Notes: generated by a model not told the origin, from the letters alone. Positions 37,219 to 46,169 are shown, numbered from the stretch's first letter. The stretch: 64,000 nucleotides of DNA from Symploca sp. SIO3C6 (GCA_010692425.1 JAAHHJ010000010.1:112402-176401); one strand, 5' to 3'. A program made the numbers and translations.

Positions 37219-37236
37219 TTAGTAAAGAATTGTAAC
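37219..37236 (-). promoter_or_regulatory. HLR1-like (RpaB) site between ald and hli
   Basis: On the minus strand it reads gttacaattctttactaa: two TTAC half sites 10 bp apart, one mismatch from the HLR1 consensus (G/T)TTACA(A/T)(A/T)NN(G/T)TTACA(A/T)(A/T). It is 28-45 bp upstream of the hli start codon. HLR1 is the RpaB box of high-light genes including hli. A palindrome acccattatgggt directly follows. Assignment from sequence only. Confidence 0.45.
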
Positions 37237-37263
37237 CCATTATGGGTGTAAGGTTTGAGAAAA

Positions 37264-37434
37264 ATGACCAAACCAAAACCTACCATAACTCCCCAGATCG
37301 AAGAACCAAAGTTTGGCTTCAACGATTACGCAGAGCGTTTGAACGGTAGAGCTGCGATGATTGGTTTTATGCTGACTCTTGCCATCGAGTACTTCACTCA
37401 CCAAGGGCTGCTTAACTGGCTTGGTTTGCAATAA
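37264..37434 (+). CDS. hli: High-light-inducible protein (one-helix LHC-like)
   Basis: A 56-aa protein starting MTKPKPTITPQIEEPKFGFN, with the chlorophyll-binding LHC motif ERLNGRAAMIGFM and one membrane helix (MIGFMLTLAIEYFT). Hlips bind chlorophyll and carotenoid in thylakoids and protect photosystem assembly and free chlorophyll under excess light. Length and motif are canonical; HliA/B/C/D subtype cannot be fixed. aagg about 10 bp upstream may be the ribosome site. An HLR1-like box lies in the promoter. Confidence 0.95.
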   Translation: MTKPKPTITPQIEEPKFGFNDYAERLNGRAAMIGFMLTLAIEYFTHQGLLNWLGLQ

Positions 37435-37531
37435 AAACAAGATTTGCCGCTAACTTTCAGGAACCTCTAGAAAACAAAATTTGTCTTGCTAAATACCTAA
37501 AACAACTTCTTTTCGAGAAATAGCCAGCTGT

Positions 37532-37668
37532 TTTAACAGCCCTCTGTAGAGCGAGTCAGATTTTAACCTGACGAAGAATCTTGAATTAGACGACGTATCA
37601 CGTAAGATATTTGTTTGATCCTTCAACTAGCCTGAGAACCTCAGAGTTTAAACCAGAGGGCTGTTAAA
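37532..37668. repeat. 137-bp inverted-repeat-bounded element
   Basis: Perfect 15-bp inverted repeats, tttaacagccctctg at 37532-37546 and its complement at 37654-37668, enclose 107 bp with no coding frame. It occupies the 319-bp gap between hli and the small membrane protein. It could be a small non-autonomous mobile element or a structured RNA; no copy elsewhere in the window. Confidence 0.5.
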
Positions 37669-37753
37669 CGGGTATCTAGTTGTTATAGGTTGATGAGATA
37701 AGCTGGAGTTAGATTAGATAATTTCTGAAATAGAGATTAAGTAGCAAGACGTA

Positions 37754-38047
37754 ATGAATGCTTTATTACCTCGGATCTTGAAATCAGCTTACCGTAAGGA
37801 ACCGATTTCTAGCTTTATTATTATTGTCGGAGTAGTCAATGCCCTAATTGGTGGATTTGATGAGCGTTGGTCTTTGCTAACTTTTGGGATTATGGTAGTG
37901 GCACTAGCATTTGTAATCCGTTGGTGGCAAACTCAACGCCGGGAAACTGAACTTGTACAACAGCCTGTTACACGCTTTCTTCCTGCAAGTTCATCTCGAC
38001 CTCCCTTACCAATGCTTACTACCAGCAAGCGCCAGCCACCTCGGTAA
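37754..38047 (+). CDS. Small membrane protein of unknown function
   Basis: A 97-aa protein with two hydrophobic helices (SSFIIIVGVVNALIGG and LTFGIMVVALAFVIRWW) and a basic, Pro-rich cytoplasmic tail (about 60-97). Both ends probably face the cytoplasm. No motif recognised. The AT-rich 5' region gives no clear ribosome site. Appears monocistronic. Confidence 0.7.
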   Translation: MNALLPRILKSAYRKEPISSFIIIVGVVNALIGGFDERWSLLTFGIMVVALAFVIRWWQTQRRETELVQQPVTRFLPASSSRPPLPMLTTSKRQPPR

Positions 38048-38186
38048 TCACAGGCATTAAACATCTTGATTTACTCCTGAAAGACGAGTGCGATCGCGCT
38101 TTTAAGTGCGCGAAACACTCCTTAATTGAAAAACCAATGGCTAAACTTGCTAATACTTCTCAAACCAGATTACCTTAGTCACTTTG

Positions 38187-39191
38187 CTACTGTAACTTTT
38201 TTTGCAACTTAGTTAGCGATCGCTTCGCAAACAACTTGCTAACGCGCCACCAACTAAGTCCCTCAATATTGGACTGCTGATGTTGCCTATGGTCAAAAAA
38301 TTGATTAATTTCCGTTAAGATTACCTGTAGACGCTTAACTAAATTTTCAGTACGGTACTCCTCAAAAAACGAGTCTGGTAACTGTGGGTGTTGGGGTGAA
38401 TTTAAAACTGCCAAAAGGCGTTGAAGATCATACTCCCGAGAATACCCAGCAATCTTATGGCAATTAAATCCAGGATCTAGATAGTCTGCCAAAGCATCAT
38501 TGACGCTGGAAAATATTTGGCAACCACAGGCTAGGGCTTCCAAGGGAGGCAGCCCGAATCCTTCTGTAACTCCACTCATTACCCAATATTCAGTGGAGTC
38601 GTAAAGGTAAATTTTGGCGCGATTAAATAGTCCTGCTAAATCCTCAACATAACTATCTAAAACTTTGACCTGACAGTGTTGAGATAGTACTGGAACCAGT
38701 TTATTTAGCAAATATTCTGAAGATTTACGGGCTTGCACCAGAACATCGATATCTCTTGGCTTACCCTGGTTATAAAAGAGATCACCAATTTGATTGGGTA
38801 AATAGTAGATTAAGGAGTTAGGTGATTTTCTTCCCCAGTAACTCATGGTATTGCGACTTACGGCAATGATGGGAATATCTGGCGGTAGCTGGAAGCGATA
38901 ACCAGCACTATGGGCATGATAGATAACATTTTGAGATTTAAGCTTGGCTACCAGCTTTGCCACATCAAAGCCCCAACTGACGATAAAAATAAAGTCTTCT
39001 AAATTAGTTTTCTTCAGAATATCTTCTAAAAAAAGATGATTGGATTCTCGCTGTCGATAGGTTACAATTTCAGCAAGACAAATCTTTTGAACCAGTTTGA
39101 TAGTGTTGAGTTGGGCCCAGAGTCCGCCACTGCCAAAATTGCTGGTGGTTCCAGGGAGCAGAAAGTATAGCCTTCTCATTGAAGATGTCAT
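38187..39191 (-). CDS. Glycosyltransferase family 4-like protein
   Basis: A 334-aa GT-B enzyme. C-terminal donor-binding half carries EGFGLPPLEALACGC, the E-x7-E signature of GT4 (about 215-225), and a preceding LFNRAKIYLYDS. N-terminal LLPGTTSNFGSGGLWAQLNT resembles an acceptor-side loop. Transfers an unknown activated sugar, probably in exopolysaccharide or glycolipid synthesis. No other sugar gene is adjacent. A start at the fifth codon (39179) is also possible. Confidence 0.85.
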   Translation of the reverse strand: MTSSMRRLYFLLPGTTSNFGSGGLWAQLNTIKLVQKICLAEIVTYRQRESNHLFLEDILKKTNLEDFIFIVSWGFDVAKLVAKLKSQNVIYHAHSAGYRFQLPPDIPIIAVSRNTMSYWGRKSPNSLIYYLPNQIGDLFYNQGKPRDIDVLVQARKSSEYLLNKLVPVLSQHCQVKVLDSYVEDLAGLFNRAKIYLYDSTEYWVMSGVTEGFGLPPLEALACGCQIFSSVNDALADYLDPGFNCHKIAGYSREYDLQRLLAVLNSPQHPQLPDSFFEEYRTENLVKRLQVILTEINQFFDHRQHQQSNIEGLSWWRVSKLFAKRSLTKLQKKLQ

Positions 39192-39389
39192 GTTATCCGG
39201 AGCAAAAATAGGGAAGCATGTATAGCAGTGCGCTCTGGTCTACTTACAGTACAAATGTTCTAAACCTTTACCCATCAAGGCTCTATTTATGATTTGTAAA
39301 CACACCAGCGCGCAGCGCCATATCTTAAATAAAATTATTCCTGATCTTTAGTGAATGCTTTCTTAAATGAGTGACACTTGAGATGAAAT

Positions 39390-41720
39390 TCAAAAACTAC
39401 TACAACCAGTCCCTTGATACCACCAATCTTGAGGTGCTGCTCCCGGCAGTGGTGCCACTAACACCACCTCATTGTCTTCATTGACAACCCACCCAGTCGC
39501 TTCCACAATTTTTTTCGGAGGCTTTGAGGCTGCTGTTTGCCCAATATCTGAGAGTAAATTATCACTAATTTCAGAAAAATCCCTTGTATCGAGCCAAATC
39601 ATATCACTGATTAAAGGCTGTCTAGGATCTTCTGGTAAACCCCCCCTTCCTATCACCGCGAAGTAATTACCTTCATCAGCAGGGCAAGTGGTAGCAATAA
39701 GTTCACTAGGATCTCGGATTTCATTAGGTAATACTACTAATCCTTGACTAGGATCAACCTCTGGTGTTTGCAAGATGACGCTGCCCTGATCAATCTCAGG
39801 ATTAAATTGAGAAAAGGCGGTAATATCATTACTTGTAAGTAAATTAGGATCCAAGTTATTAGGGTTATTAGTACCTAGCAAACGCTCTAAATCTTCTATT
39901 GTGCGTAACTCTAGCCCAATTATTCCTTGAGCAGTTAAAGTAATTTGTCCCCCAGAGCCTTGGACAGCATTGGCAACAAGATCATTATTTTCTTCAGGGG
40001 CGGCTACAATTAAATCAGTATCAATCGAGATATTACCGCCATTAGCTAGTCCAGTGGCATTAGTAGTAATTGTACTGTTGCGGCGTAAAAAGATGTCCTC
40101 GGCTTGGATGGTAATGTTGCCCTCACCGGAAGCAGTTTCAGCACTAAGGGTTCCTTGATTTTCAAGACGAAGGTTGTTAGTGTTGACTTCTAAATTACCA
40201 GCCGCCCCCTCTCCTGTGCTACTGACACTGATTTGAGCTCCATCTTCGACAACTAAACTACTGGTGTTAACCTTGATTAACCCTCCGCTGCCTACTCCTC
40301 TAGTCGCAGCAAACAAACCACTGGGAGCTGTATCAGTAGATGATTGACCACTAATTTTAACTATCTCAGAGGCATTGACTAATAAACTTCCTCCTTCACC
40401 AGAACTCCGGGTAGTACTTGTTAATTGTCCACCATTATTGATAATTAATCTACCAGTCATTATCTGCAAGTTACCAGCCTTGCCCTCACTAAAAGATTCA
40501 GTACTTAACCTGCTAAATCCTCCACTCCCATCTACCAGGATAGATTCAGAGGCATTTATTATTATGTTTCCTCCTGAGCCAGCACTAAAAGTAGCTGCTC
40601 GTATGGAGGATTTACGGACAATCAACTGCCTAGTTTCAATTTTTATTTCTCCTCCTGCGCCAATCTCTGAAAAATTGTTATTGGCAAGATTGGATTCGTT
40701 GCTAATTTCTAAAGATTCAGAAGCAACAAAGGTTAAAATCCCCCCTGAATTAGCACCGAAGTTATTCGCCGTGATTGCTGAGTCACCAGTGATTATCAAT
40801 TGTCTGCCCAATAACCGAACCTCTCCAGCATTGACAACGGGTATAGAAGCACTTAAAAAGGGCGAGGCGACAGTAATATTTGCTTCATCAGATAGTTGAA
40901 TATCTTGAAAATTTTGTACATCTTCGTAATTAAAAATTAAACCATCAGGAGCTAGAACAAGACCAACAAAATTATTGCTGGCGGCACTTCCTAGTTCAAT
41001 TCTTCCTCCTGGTGCAAACAAATTACCACCTTCTAGGAAAATATTGCCACCCAAAAGTGCTAGAGTTTGGTTAGGCTGAACCTGCATACCATCGAGTAGT
41101 TCAGATCGATTAATAATATTTCCTACTGCTTCACCAAATTGCAAGCCAATGGGAGTATTAATTGTCAATAGGGGTATTGTGTTCTGGTTAGTAGTACTAA
41201 ATTCCAGATTATTTTCAAACACTAAACTACTGGCTGTAGTAGCTATAAAAGAACCTCCCATATCTAAACGAGCATTGGCTCCAAAGATAATGCCATTGGG
41301 ATTAATTAGAAACAGGTTAGCATTACCTAAAACACCAAGAGTTCCCTCAATATTAGAGAGATTACTACCTGTTACTCGACTAATAATATTCTCAATACCA
41401 GCTGCATGAGTAAAGTAAACGGCTCTGGCTTCACCGATATTAAATTCCCTAAAACTGTGAAAGAGGTTTTCCCCACGAATTGCTCCACCCTCAATCTGGA
41501 TAGCAGAAAAATCCCCGATTATTTCAGGGGTTAACACCGACATTTCTGTAGTACCGAGGGTATCGTCAGGAAGAATTTGTGCTTTTGCCAAGTTGAGAGG
41601 TTCTACAGTAAAACTGCAAAGGCTAACCATAAGCCAACTCACTGGTTTGACTAGATAGTTGACCAAATTCTTACTTGTCCCTCTCAAATTTATATTAACC
41701 CTTTGCTCAAATTTCCTCAC
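39390..41720 (-). CDS. Filamentous-haemagglutinin N-terminal (TPS) domain exoprotein
   Basis: About 776 aa. A signal region (SWLMVSLCSFTVEPLNLAKAQ) leads into a TPS/haemagglutination domain (NLFHSFREFNIGEARAVYF, NLFLINPNGIIFGANARLDMGGSF) and a long beta-helix of short Gly/Ser/Asn repeats. The C-terminus has a Cys-containing cap (TTCPADEGNYF) and a final ATGWVVNEDNEVVL block. Such proteins are exported by a TpsB/FhaC transporter, which is not in this window. The start is uncertain: GTG at 41720 overlaps the upstream stop by 14 bp (coupling); a TTG at 41762 follows ggaggc. No protease or toxin domain seen. Likely an adhesin. Confidence 0.85.
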   Translation of the reverse strand: MRKFEQRVNINLRGTSKNLVNYLVKPVSWLMVSLCSFTVEPLNLAKAQILPDDTLGTTEMSVLTPEIIGDFSAIQIEGGAIRGENLFHSFREFNIGEARAVYFTHAAGIENIISRVTGSNLSNIEGTLGVLGNANLFLINPNGIIFGANARLDMGGSFIATTASSLVFENNLEFSTTNQNTIPLLTINTPIGLQFGEAVGNIINRSELLDGMQVQPNQTLALLGGNIFLEGGNLFAPGGRIELGSAASNNFVGLVLAPDGLIFNYEDVQNFQDIQLSDEANITVASPFLSASIPVVNAGEVRLLGRQLIITGDSAITANNFGANSGGILTFVASESLEISNESNLANNNFSEIGAGGEIKIETRQLIVRKSSIRAATFSAGSGGNIIINASESILVDGSGGFSRLSTESFSEGKAGNLQIMTGRLIINNGGQLTSTTRSSGEGGSLLVNASEIVKISGQSSTDTAPSGLFAATRGVGSGGLIKVNTSSLVVEDGAQISVSSTGEGAAGNLEVNTNNLRLENQGTLSAETASGEGNITIQAEDIFLRRNSTITTNATGLANGGNISIDTDLIVAAPEENNDLVANAVQGSGGQITLTAQGIIGLELRTIEDLERLLGTNNPNNLDPNLLTSNDITAFSQFNPEIDQGSVILQTPEVDPSQGLVVLPNEIRDPSELIATTCPADEGNYFAVIGRGGLPEDPRQPLISDMIWLDTRDFSEISDNLLSDIGQTAASKPPKKIVEATGWVVNEDNEVVLVAPLPGAAPQDWWYQGTGCSSF

Positions 41721-42198
41721 ATACTGGTGTTGTAGATTGATATAAGTCAGAAGGTTGTACAATGCCTCCGTCAGGTTTGACTATCTGACACCTAGTGCGT
41801 GTAAGCTGTGCAGTACTACTACTCGGTGAACCCGGTACGCACTGCACAGTCCCTGAATTAAACTCGATTCTGCCCCAAAAAAAACCGCCAGTGTAAGCAG
41901 CTAGACATGCCTCATATTCATTGACTGTTGGTGTAACTATTATTGGCTCTTGTACCTTATTTCTTTTCTCTATACTTAGAAAGTATGAGTATCTTTCTTG
42001 ATAAGCTCCATCTTTTAATAAAGAGAACCTTTTACAAAAGTTCCCTTTTGGACATGCAGGTGTTGGATCTCCTGAGTCTAAAATGGTGATAGTTTCACCC
42101 GCCCATGCCTCAGCAGTGGGAATTAACAGCATTCCTAAGGTTAAAACAAGCGTCAAGACAGTTGAAACTGCCATTGTAAATGGTTTGAACGGCTTCAT
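41707..42198 (-). CDS. Cys-rich secreted protein of unknown function
   Basis: A 163-aa protein with a signal peptide (VSTVLTLVLTLGMLLIPTAEAWA, cleavage near residue 34). The mature part has six cysteines (CPKGNFC, EACLAAY, VQCVPG, RCQIVK, PVCEE), which could form three disulfides, and a Tyr-rich section. No family recognised. The ribosome site ggag precedes the ATG. Its stop overlaps the start region of the haemagglutinin gene downstream, so the two are probably made together; it might be a processing or surface partner. Confidence 0.75.
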   Translation of the reverse strand: MKPFKPFTMAVSTVLTLVLTLGMLLIPTAEAWAGETITILDSGDPTPACPKGNFCKRFSLLKDGAYQERYSYFLSIEKRNKVQEPIIVTPTVNEYEACLAAYTGGFFWGRIEFNSGTVQCVPGSPSSSTAQLTRTRCQIVKPDGGIVQPSDLYQSTTPVCEEI

Positions 42199-42309
42199 AG
42201 GTTTACTCCAAGTAATTTAACACATCTCTATAACTACATAGAGATTTATTTAGTTGGTTGTGACAGCAAACAAATATTGGTTTCGGCGAGGATCTAAAAG
42301 TCAAAATTT

Positions 42310-42477
42310 TAGGAGTTACGCACTATACAAATCAGCCATAATGTGCGTCATGTGATTCGGTCATTTTACACGCTTCTACTAACCCTAATTTACTCGCTGC
42401 TTTTGCTATCTCAGGCACTATAAAGGGCTGAAATAACCAAATCTCGTATAGTACTGATGTACGATGCGTAAGTCCTA
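42310..42477. mobile_element. MITE-like element with TAGGA(G/C)TTACGCA termini
   Basis: A 168-bp non-coding segment bounded by taggagttacgca (42310-42322) and tgcgtaagtccta (42465-42477); the inverted repeats extend to 15-16 bp with one mismatch. No transposase inside. The same terminal word occurs singly at 26983 and 46431. It occupies most of the 487-bp gap between the Cys-rich and DUF928 genes. Confidence 0.6.
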
Positions 42478-42685
42478 AATTCTTAAACCAGGATAATTTT
42501 TGACCTCTTAATTTCCTATTAACCTACCTTCCCTGCTGCCTATTTGCTTAATTATCAATACAGTCTATCTTTGGTTTTTGCTTAGGTCAACTAATAAAAC
42601 TTATATAAAGTTCATAAAATTTTCCCTGACCATACTAATAACTTAATGGGGAAGTTACTATCGTGGGACTTTAGTGTGTATTTTT

Positions 42686-43453
42686 ATGAAAAAACTACCA
42701 GCATTTGCCCTCATTAGTACAGTGGTATTTTTGATAGACCTTGAATTAGCGTCGGCTCAATCATTCCACCTCAACTCATTTATCACTCAAGATCCAGTCC
42801 CCACCATCCTCTTCAATCCACCACCAAAGGATGAAAAACCGGACAAAACTACGGGAGCAGGGTCACGAGATGAGCGACAATGTTCTCAGGATACCCAAAA
42901 CAATTTTGCTCAGACACTATTACCACAGCCTGCACTTCAAGCACTTGTTCCCAACGATAATTACGGCGTAACCTTTTCAGAGCGTCCAACCTTGTGGGTG
43001 TATATTCCAGAAACTTCAGCTAAACAGATAGTTTTAAGCCTGAAAGAGGAAGGCATCAAACATCACTCCCAAATCTTTCTCCCCATTACCGGAATTTCTG
43101 GTATCTTTGGATTTAAATTGGGGGAAGAATCACCACCTCTAGAAATCGGGAAAAGTTACCAGTGGGCAGTGGTAATGGTTTGTGGAGATCAACCAAGCCC
43201 AAATGACCCAGTAACTACTGCTTGGATTAAGCGAATTACACCATTACAGCCACTGGATGATTCACTCAGTTGGCTAGAGCAAGCTGTTTGGTATGGGAAA
43301 CAAGGTATTTGGTATGATGCCCTGACAGCATTGGCTCAGGCTAGACAATTACAGCCTAATAATAGTAAGCTAATGAAAGACTGGGCAGATTTTCTATCTT
43401 CTGTTGAGTTAAAGGCGATCGCTACTGAACCCCTAGAGCCAATTACCGACTAA
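42686..43453 (+). CDS. DUF928 secreted protein
   Basis: A 255-aa protein with a signal peptide (FALISTVVFLIDLELASAQ), a Pro-rich linker (PPPKDEKPDKTTGAGSRDE) and a DUF928 domain (~85-250): YGVTFSERPTLWVYIP, GKSYQWAVVMVCG, and WYDALTALAQARQLQPN. Function unknown. In cyanobacteria DUF928 genes commonly sit beside CHAT-TPR and haemagglutinin-type genes, as here (from memory). The ATG at 42686 is preferred to GTG at 42674. Its 3' end overlaps the convergent CHAT gene by 21 bp. Confidence 0.85.
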   Translation: MKKLPAFALISTVVFLIDLELASAQSFHLNSFITQDPVPTILFNPPPKDEKPDKTTGAGSRDERQCSQDTQNNFAQTLLPQPALQALVPNDNYGVTFSERPTLWVYIPETSAKQIVLSLKEEGIKHHSQIFLPITGISGIFGFKLGEESPPLEIGKSYQWAVVMVCGDQPSPNDPVTTAWIKRITPLQPLDDSLSWLEQAVWYGKQGIWYDALTALAQARQLQPNNSKLMKDWADFLSSVELKAIATEPLEPITD

Positions 43454-46126
43454 TACAAAAGCAGACCAGTAAGCTGGATGTTGGTATTGGGGGGATTTTA
43501 ATAGTGATAGTTGCGCCTGACGTAGGGCTTCAGCTTTGGTAACACCTGGTTGTTTGAGAGCTTTATACAACTCAATCATTAACTTGGTGGTGGAATCGTC
43601 TTGAACTGACCAGAGCGCTGCCATGGTACTACGGGCACCAGATCTCAGTGCAACTCCAGCCAGTCCTAGTGCTGCTCGCTTATCTCCAGCAGCAGTTTGA
43701 CAAGCACTCAAGATTAACAGCTCAATTGGTCTTTTGTTTTGACGTTCGCGGACTTGTAGTAATTGGTCTAAGTCTTTGACGTTAATACGACCATCCCAAG
43801 TTAGTAAAAAAGTTTTTTCAGCTTGGGAGGAAAATTGACCATGTGTGGCTAAGTGTACCACAGGAAAAGATGTTGAGTCAATTTTGACCTCAAGTCGGCT
43901 GCGAGTAAAGTCTTGATTAAGCAAGACATCTGCTGGTACTAACTTAGCAATCTGCTCCACTTCTTCAATAACACCAGGGAGAGCCGAAAACCCTTGACGA
44001 GGCTCAGATAATCCCCCTGCCAGGGTTTCCAATTGTTCTGGTTTGAGTAATTGTGGTGGTAGGAGTTGCAATCCTGGTGTTAGAGCCAAATTATATTTCT
44101 CTATTAAATAGTGCTGACGGTCATGAAGTGCCGCCATGGGTATACCACGTAGCACCCCATCTAGGACAAAAACTAAAGTCTTGACACCACTATTTTGCAG
44201 TTGCTGCTCAACTGGACGGATTAACCAATCATACAGTTGTTGGTGGGGACGTAGAGGTTCTGAGTTAGAAATAAATGGGTTTAAGGTGGCGAATAAATCA
44301 TCAAAGGTACGTTCTAGTAATACAGAGGCATTTTCCTGATGATCAGAATTATCAGAAATTAAAATAGTGTCATAGTAACGCAGTGGTTTTCCAGGAACAG
44401 AAAGAATAACTGCAAGGCGGTCTGGTAGAATAATGGAGTAGAATACTGCCGCTTTCGGATCAACCTGGTCAATTTGTTGAGGTTGGGCATCAAAACAGAT
44501 TTCTCGAAAGAAGTTATTAAGTTGGGCCAGTTGTAGAGCTTCAATTACCTCTCTCGCACGTCGCAAGTTAGCCTGAGAAGGTTCATTTTTTAATAGCAGT
44601 TGTACCAATTGACGATAAATAGGCTCAACTTTATCTCGAAAAGCAAAGCCTACTTCCGGGTTGAGTGCTACCAAATCACCCCTTAGTTGGGACAGGGTTT
44701 CAAAGGCTTGATTATAAGCATTAATCGCTTCAGTAATAAGTCCCTGTGCTGCTAGAATTCGACCAAGCTGCCATTGCCAAGAAATAGCAATATCTTGGGC
44801 ATTACTCTCGACAGCGATTAACAAAGCTTGTTGTGTCAACTTCTTTGCTTGTTGCCGCTGTTTATAACTTTCATACAAATGTCCTAACTGACCTAAAGCA
44901 TAGGCTTCAGCCCTTTGGTCTTGCAACACCCTCGCCTCAGAAACTGCCTTAATCAAAATCTGAGCAATATCCTGGAAATCATTAAACCTCCCCCTCTCCG
45001 CGTCTCCGCGTCTCCCCATCTCCCCCTCTCTCCCTCTCCCCCTCTCCCCATCTTCCCAGCGCTTTATTTTAATCAGATTTTCCGCTAGATTCACTCGGGC
45101 ATAGACAGTTATACGACTTGGTGGTATTTCCTCAAGGAGTGATTTAATCGTCGGTAATATAGATATGGCTTTGCTAATTTCATTAGCATCCACCAGCAGA
45201 CTAAACTGATTTAATTGCACCTGAAGTTGAAGAGAAGGTTCAAAAGCCAACAGTGCAGCTTGTTGGTAAAAAGCCTGCGCTTTTTCAAATTCCTGTCTAA
45301 CTCTAGCAACATTCCCCAACTCCATAAGTGTTTTACTGATAGCGGCTTCGTCATTAAGGCTTTGAGATATTTTCAAACTCGATAGCAAAGCAATTTGGGC
45401 TGGTTGGAAGTCACCAACCCTCAGTAGGGCTATGCCTAAACTGTGCAAACCATTAGCTTTGAGGGGTGAATCGGGAAACTGTTGCAGTTGAGCATTAATT
45501 TGCTCTAAAACTATCTTGGCTCGTCGATATTGTCCCAGAGTTTGTAGAGCTTGGGTTTGGTTGAGTTGAGTGCCTATTGTGCCAATTTGATCACCAACAG
45601 CAGTATAGGCGGCTTCACTCTGTTTCCAGGTTTCGAGGGCTATTTTACTTTGTCCTTTTGCCAGTTGGATTGCTCCTTTGTTATTTAAAGTTTGGGCAAG
45701 GAGCAGTTGAGATGAGGGGTTATTTTTTAGAATAGCGATCGCTCTATCAATAGCTACTGATGCTGCTTCCCATTTTCCTAAGTCTCGATAAACAAGGGCT
45801 AAATGGTTCCAAGTTTGTATTTGTTTGGGTATATTTCCTTGAGTAGTGTATTGCTGGAGTGCCTGTTGCCAAATCTTGGCGGCTTGAGTTAATTTTCCTG
45901 CTCTGTAGAGAGTTTTACCTTGCCTGAATAAATTTGAAGTCTGCTCCTCTAGAGAAGTTAGGAGGGGAGAGGGGGAGACGCGGAGATGGGGAGATGGGGA
46001 GAGGGGGGGAAGGGGAGACGCGGAGATGGGGAGATGGGGAGATGGGGAGAGGGGGGGAGGGGGAGAGGGGGAGAAAGTTATAAGTTTTAGTGATAGTGTC
46101 AAAATGCTTAATAGGGATGGATACAT
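43433..46126 (-). CDS. CHAT-TPR protein with minisatellite insertions
   Basis: An 897-aa protein. An N-terminal hydrophobic segment (SLLSILTLSLKLI) is probably a signal, followed by a Pro/Ser tract (residues 18-55) encoded by the minisatellite, a TPR array (~65-480), and a C-terminal CHAT domain with HLATHGQF (His762) and LSACQTAAG (Cys809). Both catalytic residues are present. A second minisatellite block encodes a Gly/Arg/Glu-rich stretch at residues 357-380 within the TPR region, keeping the frame. Overlaps the DUF928 gene tail to tail. Probably exported, unlike the other two CHAT proteins. No in-frame ATG follows the first block, so the start is unlikely to be later. Confidence 0.88.
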   Translation of the reverse strand: MYPSLLSILTLSLKLITFSPSPPPPLSPSPHLPISASPLPPLSPSPHLRVSPSPLLTSLEEQTSNLFRQGKTLYRAGKLTQAAKIWQQALQQYTTQGNIPKQIQTWNHLALVYRDLGKWEAASVAIDRAIAILKNNPSSQLLLAQTLNNKGAIQLAKGQSKIALETWKQSEAAYTAVGDQIGTIGTQLNQTQALQTLGQYRRAKIVLEQINAQLQQFPDSPLKANGLHSLGIALLRVGDFQPAQIALLSSLKISQSLNDEAAISKTLMELGNVARVRQEFEKAQAFYQQAALLAFEPSLQLQVQLNQFSLLVDANEISKAISILPTIKSLLEEIPPSRITVYARVNLAENLIKIKRWEDGERGRGREGEMGRRGDAERGRFNDFQDIAQILIKAVSEARVLQDQRAEAYALGQLGHLYESYKQRQQAKKLTQQALLIAVESNAQDIAISWQWQLGRILAAQGLITEAINAYNQAFETLSQLRGDLVALNPEVGFAFRDKVEPIYRQLVQLLLKNEPSQANLRRAREVIEALQLAQLNNFFREICFDAQPQQIDQVDPKAAVFYSIILPDRLAVILSVPGKPLRYYDTILISDNSDHQENASVLLERTFDDLFATLNPFISNSEPLRPHQQLYDWLIRPVEQQLQNSGVKTLVFVLDGVLRGIPMAALHDRQHYLIEKYNLALTPGLQLLPPQLLKPEQLETLAGGLSEPRQGFSALPGVIEEVEQIAKLVPADVLLNQDFTRSRLEVKIDSTSFPVVHLATHGQFSSQAEKTFLLTWDGRINVKDLDQLLQVRERQNKRPIELLILSACQTAAGDKRAALGLAGVALRSGARSTMAALWSVQDDSTTKLMIELYKALKQPGVTKAEALRQAQLSLLKSPQYQHPAYWSAFVLVGNWL
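44988..45057. repeat. Minisatellite inside the CHAT-TPR coding region
   Basis: Seventy bases of ctccgcgtctccccatctcc type repeats, opposite in orientation to the copy at 45960-46074 and translated in frame on the minus strand as a Gly/Arg/Glu-rich stretch. Confidence 0.9.
45960..46074. repeat. Minisatellite at the 5' end of the CHAT-TPR coding region
   Basis: About 115 bp of gagatggggagaggggg and gagacgcggagatgggg units, translated on the minus strand as Ser-Pro-rich residues 18-55. Confidence 0.9.
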
Positions 46127-46136
46127 ATTTTATTTA

Positions 46137-46169
46137 AGTAATAAGTAATAAGTAATAAGTAATAAGTAA
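46137..46169. repeat. STRR: AGTAATA heptamers
   Basis: Four perfect agtaata units and a partial, just upstream of the CHAT-TPR start codon. Same repeat as at 26725-26797. Confidence 0.95.

Noticed and set aside
40375-40899. 174-codon plus-strand frame
   Set aside because: Antisense of the haemagglutinin beta-helix repeats; composition is typical of a shadow.
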